Shown here in pieces: positions 1 through 5,549 of a stretch of 5,549 bases of DNA. Position numbers and translations under genes: made by a program. Position 1 is the first letter of the stretch; each line of letters starts with the position of its first letter. The notes beneath the pieces are model-generated. The model worked only from the letters and a program-made list of their open reading frames with translations. It made no database searches and was not told the DNA's origin. The stretch comes from JBBKXP01 sp038323615 (GTDB taxonomy: Bacteria; Pseudomonadota; Alphaproteobacteria; Rhodobacterales; Rhodobacteraceae), in NCBI GenBank assembly GCA_038323615.1, contig JBBQHC010000165.1, positions 1 through 5,549 on the forward strand, written 5' to 3'.

Positions 1-3
1 AGG

Positions 4-10
4 CTCCCCC
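4..10 (-). promoter_or_regulatory. Shine-Dalgarno-like GGGGGAG after the rluA stop
   Basis: Read on the minus strand, the rluA stop is followed within 7 bases by GGGGGAG and then CCT up to the window edge. This resembles a ribosome binding site placed for a start codon a few bases outside the window, suggesting that another gene in the same direction follows. The start itself is not visible, so this is tentative. Confidence 0.4.
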
Positions 11-17
11 GCTGTCG

Positions 18-662
18 TCAGAACGGGCACTTTGCGGTGAACCGCACCCCGGCGCCCCCATCGGGATGGCGCAGTTGCAATGTCTCGGCATGCAGCATCA
101 TCCGGGGGAAATCCAGCGCCGGACCCTCGGCATAAAACGGATCGCCCAAGATCGGATGCCCGAGCGCGAGCATATGCACCCGCAACTGGTGCGTCCGCCC
201 GGTCAGCGGCATCAGCCGTACCCGGGTTTCGCCTTTGCCCACTCGCACGACGCGCCATTCGGTCTGCGCGGGCCGTCCAGTTTCGTGGTTCACATGCTGC
301 AAGGGCCGGTTTGGCCAATCGACGATCAGCGGCAGATCGACCAACCCGGTGCGGGGCGTCAGCTCGCCCCAAAGCCGCGCCACATAGGTCTTTTTCGTAT
401 GCCGCCGTTCGAATTGTAACCCCAGATGACGCTGCGCGTGGGGTGTCACGGCGTAAACCATGACGCCGCTGGTGTCGCGGTCCAGCCGATGCACCGACAG
501 TGCCTCGGGGAACACCGCCTGGACGCGGGTCAGCAGGCAATCGGCCAGATGTTCGCCCTTGCCGGGGACCGAAAGCAGCCCGGCGGGTTTGTCCACCAGC
601 AGCAGTTGATGGTCGTGGTGCAGGATGACCAGCGGGTCGGTCGGCGGCGCGTAATCTGTCAT
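18..662 (-). CDS. rluA: RluA, dual-specificity 23S rRNA / tRNA pseudouridine synthase
   Basis: 214 residues, close to the ~219 of E. coli RluA. Proteins of this type isomerise uridine to pseudouridine in the cytoplasm; E. coli RluA acts on 23S rRNA U746 and on U32 of several tRNAs. Visible motifs: VDKPAGLLSVPG (residues 23-34); the catalytic motif HRLDRDTSG (58-66), in which Asp61 is the expected nucleophile; DLPLIVDWPNRP (109-120) and ETGRPAQTE (127-135), typical of the RluA subgroup; TGRTHQLRVHMLALGHPILGD (154-174), given here only as a motif span; and LHAE near 190. There is no N-terminal S4 domain, as expected for RluA and unlike RluC/RluD. The frame stays open upstream to 956, but that part lies inside rarD and has no family similarity. 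The ATG at 660-662 fits the family start (MTDYAPP, compare PPQEP in E. coli) and forms an ATGA overlap with the rarD stop. The stop is the TGA at 18-20. The family call is very secure; the exact RNA targets in this organism are inferred. Confidence 0.94.
   Translation of the reverse strand: MTDYAPPTDPLVILHHDHQLLLVDKPAGLLSVPGKGEHLADCLLTRVQAVFPEALSVHRLDRDTSGVMVYAVTPHAQRHLGLQFERRHTKKTYVARLWGELTPRTGLVDLPLIVDWPNRPLQHVNHETGRPAQTEWRVVRVGKGETRVRLMPLTGRTHQLRVHMLALGHPILGDPFYAEGPALDFPRMMLHAETLQLRHPDGGAGVRFTAKCPF
659..662 (-). other. ATGA stop/start overlap between rarD and rluA
   Basis: The rluA start ATG (662-660) overlaps the rarD stop TGA (661-659). The only upstream purine-rich run is a weak GGCGGGCG within the last rarD codons. 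The overlap fixes the rluA start and implies translation coupled to rarD. Confidence 0.8.
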
Positions 663-1546
663 CGCGCCCGCCGGAACACCGCCACCAGATACAAGGCAAC
701 CGCGGCCCAGATCATCGGGAATGCCACGGCGCGGGCCTGTCCAAATGGTTCGCCGAACCAGAACACGGCGGCCAGAAAAATCATCGTCGGGGCGATGTAT
801 TGCAGGATCGCGATGGTCGTCAGTCGCAACCGCTTGGCCCCGTTGGCATAGAGCAGCAGGGGCACAGCCGTCACCGCGCCGCACCCCAGCAGCAGCCAGG
901 TATCGCCTGTCGTCACGCCGAAATGGCTTTGCCCCGTCGCCGTCAGCCAGCCCCAATAACCCAAGGCCGGGATCAGCAAGATCAGCACTTCAAGCAGGAA
1001 CCCCTGGTTCGGCCCGACCGGCAGCCACTTCTTGCAGAACGCGTAAAGCCCCCAACTGACGGTCAGGCTAAGCGCCACCAGCGGCACGCGGCCGCTTTCA
1101 TAGGTCAAGACCAGCACCGCGGCGGTGGCCAGCCCGATGGCGACCCATTGCAGGGGCAACAGCCGTTCGCGCAACAGGACCGCGCCCAGAAACACGCTGA
1201 ACAGCGGGTTGATATAGTAGCCCAAAGCGGCTTCCAAAGCGTTGCCGCTGGTGATCGCCCAGACGTAGATGCCCCAGTTTATCGAAATCAGCGCCGCCGT
1301 GACACAGCCCATTGCCAAGGTCCGCGGCGAGGTCAGCGCGGCGCGAATGTCCGCCGTCCGCCCCAACGCGATCAGCACTGCACCCGCGATCGGGACCGAC
1401 CAGATGACGCGGTGGGCCACCACTTCCGCCGGGGAAATGTGGCTCAGCAGCTTCATGTAGAATGGTAGAAATCCCCACAGGAGATAGGCCGAAATGGCAA
1501 AGCCAAGGCCTGCGGGGGTGTCGCCGCTGTCTGATTTTTGACTCAT
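659..1546 (-). CDS. rarD: RarD-type EamA family transporter
   Basis: 295 residues from the chosen ATG; E. coli RarD has 296. It is an integral inner-membrane protein of the drug/metabolite transporter superfamily with about ten hydrophobic segments (roughly 14-34, 46-62, 75-100, 105-125, 131-148, 153-170, 183-202, 214-233, 241-262, 273-291). RarD hallmarks are AHRVIWS (44-50), SINWGIYVWAI (88-98), ALEAALGYYINPL (103-115), RLRLTTIAILQYIAPT (239-254) and FGEPF (264-268). The E. coli protein was first linked to chloramphenicol sensitivity, but the natural substrate is not established. Start choice: GTG at 1561 and ATG at 1558 are also in frame, but only the ATG at 1546 has a purine-rich GGGTGG just upstream and puts the first membrane segment where the family has it. 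The gene begins 40 bases after the flavoenzyme gene and its stop overlaps the rluA start, so it is probably cotranscribed with both. Family assignment is strong; substrate and any link to betaine metabolism are unknown. Confidence 0.92.
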   Translation of the reverse strand: MSQKSDSGDTPAGLGFAISAYLLWGFLPFYMKLLSHISPAEVVAHRVIWSVPIAGAVLIALGRTADIRAALTSPRTLAMGCVTAALISINWGIYVWAITSGNALEAALGYYINPLFSVFLGAVLLRERLLPLQWVAIGLATAAVLVLTYESGRVPLVALSLTVSWGLYAFCKKWLPVGPNQGFLLEVLILLIPALGYWGWLTATGQSHFGVTTGDTWLLLGCGAVTAVPLLLYANGAKRLRLTTIAILQYIAPTMIFLAAVFWFGEPFGQARAVAFPMIWAAVALYLVAVFRRAR

Positions 1547-1552
1547 GGCGCC

Positions 1553-1575
1553 ACCCATCACATCACAAGATGGGT
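1553..1575 (-). promoter_or_regulatory. Small inverted repeat over the rarD translation start region
   Basis: In mRNA sense the gap between the flavoenzyme gene and rarD contains ACCCATC, a 9-base loop TTGTGATGT, then GATGGGT: a perfect 7-bp inverted repeat. The 3' arm includes most of the GGGTGG presumed to be the rarD ribosome binding site, so a folded hairpin could restrict rarD initiation. There is no T-run after it, so it does not look like an intrinsic terminator. The stem is short with four G-C pairs, and chance occurrence cannot be excluded. Confidence 0.35.
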
Positions 1576-1586
1576 TTCAAGCCGTC

Positions 1587-4028
1587 CTATACTTTGGCCC
1601 GCTCGCCTGTCGGATCATACATCGGTTTCAGCGATGCCTCGGCCCGCACCCGTGTCCCCATCACGTCGATCTCGTAGGTCGAGGCCAGCAGTTGCGCTGC
1701 GCTTTCCCCCTTGCACGGCACATAGCCCAGCGCCATTGCGCCGTTCAGGTGGTGGCCATAGGCGCCCGAGGTGGTGAAGCTGACGATCTGCCCGTCGCGC
1801 AGGATCGGTTCGTTGTGATAAAGCAGCGGCTCCGGGTCGGTCAGGCGGAACTGCACCAGTCGCCGGTCCAGCCCGGTCGCCTTCTTGGCCAACACGGCGT
1901 CGCGTCCGATAAACGCCGGTTTGTCGGTCTTGACGGCAAAGCCCAACCCCGCCTCGAGTACATGATCCTCGCAAGTGATGTCATGTCCGAAATGCCGGAA
2001 TCCCTTTTCGATCCGGGCACTGTCCATCATGTGCATCCCGCAGAGTTTGGCGCCCACGTCCTGCCCGGCGGCCCATAGCGTTTCGAACGCATGCGCCGCC
2101 ATATCGGCAGAGACATAGACCTCCCACCCCAGCTCGCCGACGTATGTGACGCGGTGGACGCGGGCTTGCCCCATGCCCAGCTCGATCTCTTGTGCCGTCC
2201 CGAAGGGGTTCACGTCATTGGAAAAATCCGCCGGGCTGACGGCCTGCATCAGCGCCCGTGCGTTGGGGCCCATCACCGCCAGCACGCCTTCGCCCGCCGT
2301 CACATCGGTGATCACCACGTTGAAATCGCCCATATGCCGCCGCATCCACGTCTGGTCGGCCAGCCGCGTCGCGGCGGGGGTGACGACCAGATAGGCGGTT
2401 TCCGATAGGCGCGTCACCGTCACATCCGCCTCGATCCCCCCCTTCGGGTTCAGGAATTGGGTATAGACGATCTTGCCCACCGGCACGTCATATTCACCGC
2501 CGCCGATGTGGTTCAGGAACGCGGTCGCGTCCGGCCCCTCGATGCGGATTTTGCCGAACGACGACATGTCGTAGATGCCCACATTCGTGCGCACGGCGGC
2601 CAGTTCGGCGGCGACGTTTCCAAAGAAGTTCTGCCGCTGCCATGAATACTGGTAAGCCGGGTCTTGACCCGGATCCGCGAACCAATTCGCCCGCTCCCAA
2701 CCGGCCAGTTCGCCCATGACCGCCCCCTCGGCCAGCAAATGCGCATGGAACGGGGTGCGGCGGATGCCCCGCGCGGTGGCCTTTTGGCGATAGGGGAAAT
2801 GGTCAGCATAGAGCAGACCCAGGGTTTCCTTGGAGCGTTCGAACAGGTAATGTTTGTTGCCTTGAAACGGCTGCATCCGGGAAATATCGACATCGCCCAG
2901 ATCGAACGGTTTTTCGCCGGCGTCCATCCACTGCGACAACGACATCCCGGCGCCGCCCGCTGATTGGATACCGATCGAGTTGAACCCGGCGGCGACCCAG
3001 ACATTGTCCATCTCGGGTGCGAGGCCAAGGTGATAGGCATCGTCGGGAGTGAAACTTTCGGGGCCGTTAAAGAACGTATGGATTCCCGCCTCGGCCAGCA
3101 TTGGCAGGCGGTTCACCGCGGCCTCGAGGATCGGTTCGAAGTGGTCGAAATCTTCGGGCAGTTGGTCGAACTCGAAATCCTTCGGGATACCCTTCATCCC
3201 CCAGGGTTTCGCGTTCGGTTCGAATGCGCCCAGCAGATATTTGCCCGCGTCCTCTTTGTAATAGGCGCATTCATCCGGCACCCGCAGCACCGGCATCTGG
3301 GTCAGGCCGGGGATCGGCTCGGTGACGATATAGAAATGTTCGCAGGCATGCAGCGGCACATTGACCCCGGCCATTTTACCGACCTGATGCCCCCACATCC
3401 CGGCGCAGTTGACGACCATGTCGCAGGCGATGTGCCCGCGCATACCGCCGCTTTCCCAATCCACGCCAGTGACGCGCCGCCCGTCGCGGGCGATGCCTGT
3501 GACCAAGGTTCTTTCGGCCACGACCGCACCACGCGCCCGCGCGCCCTTGGCCAGCGCCTGTGTGATATTGGCGGGGTCGCCTTGACCGTCCTTGGCCAGA
3601 TATACCCCGGCGATCACATCATCGGTATTCAGATGCGGATAGCGGTTCTTGACCTCCTGCGGCCCGATCTCCTCGATCTCGACCCCGAACGCACGCGCCA
3701 TTCCAGCGCTGCGGAATATCTCCTCGCGCCTTTCTTCGGTCAGCGCCACGGTAATCGACCCAACCCGCCGGAATCCGGTGGCGACCCCGGTTTCGGCCTC
3801 GAGCGACCCATAGAGTTCCTGCGAATACTTGGCGAGTTTGGTCATGTTCGCCGTCGCCCGCAGTTGCGCGATCAGCCCGGCGGCGTGCCAGGTCGTGCCA
3901 CTGGTCAGTTGCTTGCGCTCCAGCAGCACGACATCGCGCCACCCCAGACTGGTCAGGTGATAGGCGACGGAACAGCCGATGATGCCGCCGCCGATGATGA
4001 CGACGCGGGCGTGGGTGGGCAGGGTCAT
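1587..4028 (-). CDS. FAD/THF-dependent sarcosine (or dimethylglycine) dehydrogenase family protein
   Basis: 813 residues, full length for mitochondrial-type sarcosine/dimethylglycine dehydrogenases. These flavoenzymes oxidise an N-methyl group, hand the one-carbon unit to tetrahydrofolate as 5,10-methylene-THF, and usually pass electrons to ETF. Layout: an N-terminal FAD/DAO domain (~1-372) with the dinucleotide motif GGGIIG (13-18), Glu37 at the end of strand 2, and SGTTWHAAGL (43-52), whose His48 matches the histidine that carries covalent FAD in the mammalian enzymes; VVNCAGMWG (205-213) and NGPESFTPDDAYHLG (321-335) follow. Next come an FAO_M-like linker (~375-428), a GcvT folate-binding domain (~430-700) with GGIEADVTV (530-538), where Asp535 aligns with the catalytic/folate Asp of T-protein, and GELGWEVY (631-638), then a GcvT C-terminal barrel (~720-805). 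LTSGTTWH and the tail EASLKPMYDP resemble sarcosine dehydrogenase more than dimethylglycine dehydrogenase from memory. The ATG at 4028 is chosen because GAGG lies 5 bases upstream and the FAD motif follows directly; the longer open frame to 4268 lies inside the upstream gene. Fold and cofactors are near certain; sarcosine as substrate is inferred. Confidence 0.9.
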   Translation of the reverse strand: MTLPTHARVVIIGGGIIGCSVAYHLTSLGWRDVVLLERKQLTSGTTWHAAGLIAQLRATANMTKLAKYSQELYGSLEAETGVATGFRRVGSITVALTEERREEIFRSAGMARAFGVEIEEIGPQEVKNRYPHLNTDDVIAGVYLAKDGQGDPANITQALAKGARARGAVVAERTLVTGIARDGRRVTGVDWESGGMRGHIACDMVVNCAGMWGHQVGKMAGVNVPLHACEHFYIVTEPIPGLTQMPVLRVPDECAYYKEDAGKYLLGAFEPNAKPWGMKGIPKDFEFDQLPEDFDHFEPILEAAVNRLPMLAEAGIHTFFNGPESFTPDDAYHLGLAPEMDNVWVAAGFNSIGIQSAGGAGMSLSQWMDAGEKPFDLGDVDISRMQPFQGNKHYLFERSKETLGLLYADHFPYRQKATARGIRRTPFHAHLLAEGAVMGELAGWERANWFADPGQDPAYQYSWQRQNFFGNVAAELAAVRTNVGIYDMSSFGKIRIEGPDATAFLNHIGGGEYDVPVGKIVYTQFLNPKGGIEADVTVTRLSETAYLVVTPAATRLADQTWMRRHMGDFNVVITDVTAGEGVLAVMGPNARALMQAVSPADFSNDVNPFGTAQEIELGMGQARVHRVTYVGELGWEVYVSADMAAHAFETLWAAGQDVGAKLCGMHMMDSARIEKGFRHFGHDITCEDHVLEAGLGFAVKTDKPAFIGRDAVLAKKATGLDRRLVQFRLTDPEPLLYHNEPILRDGQIVSFTTSGAYGHHLNGAMALGYVPCKGESAAQLLASTYEIDVMGTRVRAEASLKPMYDPTGERAKV

Positions 4029-4033
4029 ACTGG

Positions 4034-4037
4034 CCTC
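4034..4037 (-). promoter_or_regulatory. Ribosome binding site overlapping the upstream stop codon
   Basis: In mRNA sense the junction reads TGAGGCCAGTATG. The TGA ends the homocysteine methyltransferase, GAGG starts inside that stop codon, and the ATG of the flavoenzyme follows after a 5-base spacer. This decides the flavoenzyme start at 4028 over longer in-frame options and points to translation restart by terminating ribosomes. Confidence 0.7.
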
Positions 4038-4926
4038 ATGCGATGGTGTGGCCAGCGGCCAGAATGGCGCGGGCAAGGGTGGCGATGTGATCGGGTCCGA
4101 CTTCGCAACAGCCACCGACAATGGTGGCCCCTTGCGCGATCCAACCCATCGCGTGTGCGGCGTAGGCGTCGGGGCCAAGGTCGCGGCGCGGGTGCAGGGC
4201 GGCGACGGTCGGTTTGTCGCGCAGGAAATCCTCGGTGATCTGGGTGAACCCGTTGGCGTAGGCACCAAACGGCAGGCCAGCCGCCTTCAGCGCGTCCAGC
4301 GCCGCCGGCATCGCCTCGGGCGCCGAACAGTTGGCCAGCAATGCCACCGCGCCGCCGTCCAGTGCAACCTGACAGACATCCGCTGTGGGCTCGCCCGACC
4401 GCAACCGCGTCCCATCCGCGTCGCTGACCGTGACCGACAGCCAGACCGGCTTGCCCGCCGCGCGTGCCCCTTCAAGAACCGCGCGGGCATGGGCCAGCGA
4501 CGCAACGGTTTCACAGATGATCAGATCGACCTTGGGGCCGATTTCCCGTGCCACCTCGGCATAGCGCGCGGCCGCCACATCATGCGGCGGATGTTTGTCG
4601 GGGCGATAGGACGCCTCCAAAGGCCCAATCGACCCCGCGACCTTTTTGCCCGCCGGACGCGCCGCCACGGCCTCGGCCACGGCCGCCACATGCAAGTCGT
4701 GAAACCGGCCGTTGAGCGCGGTTCCCTCCAATCGGTCGTGATGCACGCAATAGGTGTTTGTCGTCGCCAAGGACGCGCCCGCCGCGAAATAATCCGCATG
4801 CAGTGCCGACACCATCCCCGGATGATCAACCATCACCTGCGTCGACCAGAGCGGCGTCGGCGCGTCCCCCGACCGGCGCACCAGTTCCTGCCCAAGTCCA
4901 CCATCCAGTAGCGTGATCGTCGTCAT
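4036..4926 (-). CDS. Zinc-dependent homocysteine S-methyltransferase, probable betaine-homocysteine methyltransferase
   Basis: 296 residues with one homocysteine S-methyltransferase barrel (Pfam S-methyl_trans family). These cytoplasmic enzymes move a methyl group from a small donor (glycine betaine, S-methylmethionine or a related compound) to homocysteine, giving methionine. Visible: LLDGGLGQEL (6-15) at the homocysteine-binding end of strand 1; ATTNTY (54-59); GSIGPLE (98-104); CET (138-140); and the three expected zinc ligands, Cys200 in LLANCS and Cys273/Cys274 in VGGCCE. All key residues are present, so it should be active. Its length matches bacterial MmuM-like enzymes (~300) rather than mammalian BHMT (~406), which has a C-terminal extension for oligomerisation. 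Sequence motifs alone therefore do not settle the methyl donor. Betaine is favoured because the gene lies between two dimethylglycine/sarcosine-type dehydrogenase genes, which would use its product. The ATG at 4926 overlaps the upstream TGA (ATGA) and starts four residues before the first conserved strand. Family call very secure; betaine specificity inferred. Confidence 0.9.
   Translation of the reverse strand: MTTITLLDGGLGQELVRRSGDAPTPLWSTQVMVDHPGMVSALHADYFAAGASLATTNTYCVHHDRLEGTALNGRFHDLHVAAVAEAVAARPAGKKVAGSIGPLEASYRPDKHPPHDVAAARYAEVAREIGPKVDLIICETVASLAHARAVLEGARAAGKPVWLSVTVSDADGTRLRSGEPTADVCQVALDGGAVALLANCSAPEAMPAALDALKAAGLPFGAYANGFTQITEDFLRDKPTVAALHPRRDLGPDAYAAHAMGWIAQGATIVGGCCEVGPDHIATLARAILAAGHTIA
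4923..4926 (-). other. ATGA stop/start overlap between dehydrogenase and methyltransferase genes
   Basis: The start ATG (4926-4924) of the methyltransferase and the stop TGA (4925-4923) of the upstream dehydrogenase share two bases. No strong Shine-Dalgarno precedes it (CGGATCCGGGC only), so expression of the methyltransferase probably depends on translational coupling to the dehydrogenase. Confidence 0.8.
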
Positions 4927-5549
4927 GCCCGGATCCGTGCGTTTGCCGGATCCCAGAGCGGTTCATCCGCCTGCACCGTTGCGCCGAACCGCTGGCCGAA
5001 TATTTCGACCTCGACCGCCGTTCCGGGCCGGTTCAGGTCAGGCCGGATCATCCCCAGCGCCACCGATTTGCCAACGCGATAGCCCCAGGCACCGCTGGTG
5101 GTTTCACCCACCACCACCCCGTCATGCCAGATCGTTGACATATAGGGTGCGTCGGCGTCGCCCGGTGCGTCCAGCGTCAGGGTGACGAACGACTTTTTGA
5201 CGCCACGCTGTTTTTCGGCGAGCAGCGCAGCCTTGCCCGGAAAATCCTGCGGTTTGTCGAATTTGATGAACCGTTCAAGGCCGCCTTCAAGCAGGGTGTA
5301 GTCGGTCGAAAGGTCACCCTTCCATGCCCGATACCCCTTTTCGATGCGCAAGGAATTCAGCGCCCACATGCCAAAAGGTTTCAGCCCCATCGGCGCCCCT
5401 GCCGCCATGACGGCATCATAGACCGCGCCGGTATCCGCCACTTTGGAATGGATTTCCCAACCCAGTTCGCCAGCAAACGACACCCGCACCAGTTGCACCC
5501 AAGTCCCGCCAATCTGCGCCGACTGATGCGTCAGCCAGCCGCCCGAAAG
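4923..5549 (-). CDS. C-terminal part of a GcvT-type dimethylglycine dehydrogenase-like protein (partial, 5' end outside window)
   Basis: 208 codons before the stop; the frame is still open at the right edge, so this is the 3' end of a longer gene. An in-frame GTG at 5498 is not the real start: the codons before it encode GGWLTHQSAQIGGTW, which reads as continuous protein. The visible part covers the end of the folate-binding GcvT domain, with SFAGELGWEIH (24-34) and LNSLRIEKGYRAW (64-76), and the C-terminal barrel, with STIWHDGVVVGETTSG (138-153) and VEVEIFGQRF (179-188). The last block resembles the tail of mammalian dimethylglycine dehydrogenase (IWYNGKVVGNTTSG, VEVELLGK) more than sarcosine dehydrogenase, as far as memory allows. 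It is a clear paralogue of the 813-residue protein two genes downstream (GELGWE, RIEKG and TTSGA are shared). It probably has an N-terminal FAD domain outside the window, which would make it a dimethylglycine dehydrogenase of ~800 residues; a stand-alone GcvT-like protein cannot be excluded from this fragment. Confidence 0.85.
   Translation of the reverse strand, partial: LSGGWLTHQSAQIGGTWVQLVRVSFAGELGWEIHSKVADTGAVYDAVMAAGAPMGLKPFGMWALNSLRIEKGYRAWKGDLSTDYTLLEGGLERFIKFDKPQDFPGKAALLAEKQRGVKKSFVTLTLDAPGDADAPYMSTIWHDGVVVGETTSGAWGYRVGKSVALGMIRPDLNRPGTAVEVEIFGQRFGATVQADEPLWDPANARIRA

Noticed and set aside
663..956. 98-residue upstream extension of the rluA frame
   Set aside because: It overlaps the conserved 3' part of rarD, is Arg/Asp-rich without RluA similarity, and the ATG at 662 matches the family start.
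1098..1478. Second minus-strand open frame within rarD
   Set aside because: It is a frame-shifted shadow of rarD; the membrane segments and RarD motifs are all in the other frame and unbroken, so there is no sign of a real frameshift.
1547..1586. Possible promoter or intrinsic terminator between the flavoenzyme gene and rarD
   Set aside because: A TTGAAA is present on the minus strand but no -10-like element lies at the right distance, and the hairpin there has no T-run.
2561..2572. Perfect 12-base palindrome ACGACATGTCGT
   Set aside because: It sits in codons of the flavoenzyme's YDMSS segment, a commonly conserved stretch in this family, and has no partner copies or operator context, so coding constraint and chance explain it.
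2964..4238. Long plus-strand open frame of 424 codons opposite the flavoenzyme
   Set aside because: It is fully antisense to a gene with clear FAD and GcvT motifs. Long antisense frames are common in GC-rich coding DNA, and the translation is rich in His, Arg, Gly and Pro with no recognisable domain.
4029..4268. 80-residue N-terminal extension of the flavoenzyme frame
   Set aside because: It lies inside the homocysteine methyltransferase gene, has low-complexity Pro/Thr/Ser content, and is followed by a well-placed GAGG and ATG at 4028 just before the FAD motif.

Overview
The window is GC-rich and almost fully coding. It holds five consecutive genes, all on the minus strand and very tightly packed, so it reads as one transcription unit running from the right edge (5549) to the left edge (1). 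The base composition, the gene families and the tight packing suggest an alphaproteobacterium, most plausibly a Rhodobacteraceae/Roseobacter-type organism. That placement is inferred; no rRNA or other taxonomic marker is present.

Right part (1587-5549), in transcription order: (i) the C-terminal end of a GcvT-type enzyme whose last ~70 residues resemble dimethylglycine dehydrogenase; (ii) a 296-residue zinc-dependent homocysteine S-methyltransferase; (iii) an intact 813-residue FAD/tetrahydrofolate enzyme of the sarcosine/dimethylglycine dehydrogenase family, whose FAD domain and C-terminal tail look closest to sarcosine dehydrogenase. Together they could form a glycine betaine demethylation route. 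The methyltransferase would pass one methyl group from betaine to homocysteine, giving methionine and dimethylglycine. The two flavoenzymes would then remove the other two methyl groups as 5,10-methylene-tetrahydrofolate, giving sarcosine and then glycine. The chemistry is known for these families; the substrate given to each gene here is inference.

Left part (1-1586): a RarD-type EamA membrane transporter (10 predicted membrane segments), then RluA, the dual-specificity 23S rRNA/tRNA pseudouridine synthase, joined by a 4-base ATGA overlap. They follow the demethylation genes after only 40 bases, with no convincing terminator, so read-through is likely, although they have no evident link to betaine metabolism. 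A perfect 7-bp inverted repeat in that 40-base gap overlaps the presumed rarD ribosome binding site. A purine-rich Shine-Dalgarno-like run at the left edge suggests a further co-directional gene beyond the window.

I see no mobile element, CRISPR array, RNA gene or clearly new system. The main interest is the compact, translationally coupled betaine-demethylation cluster and its junction with rarD-rluA.
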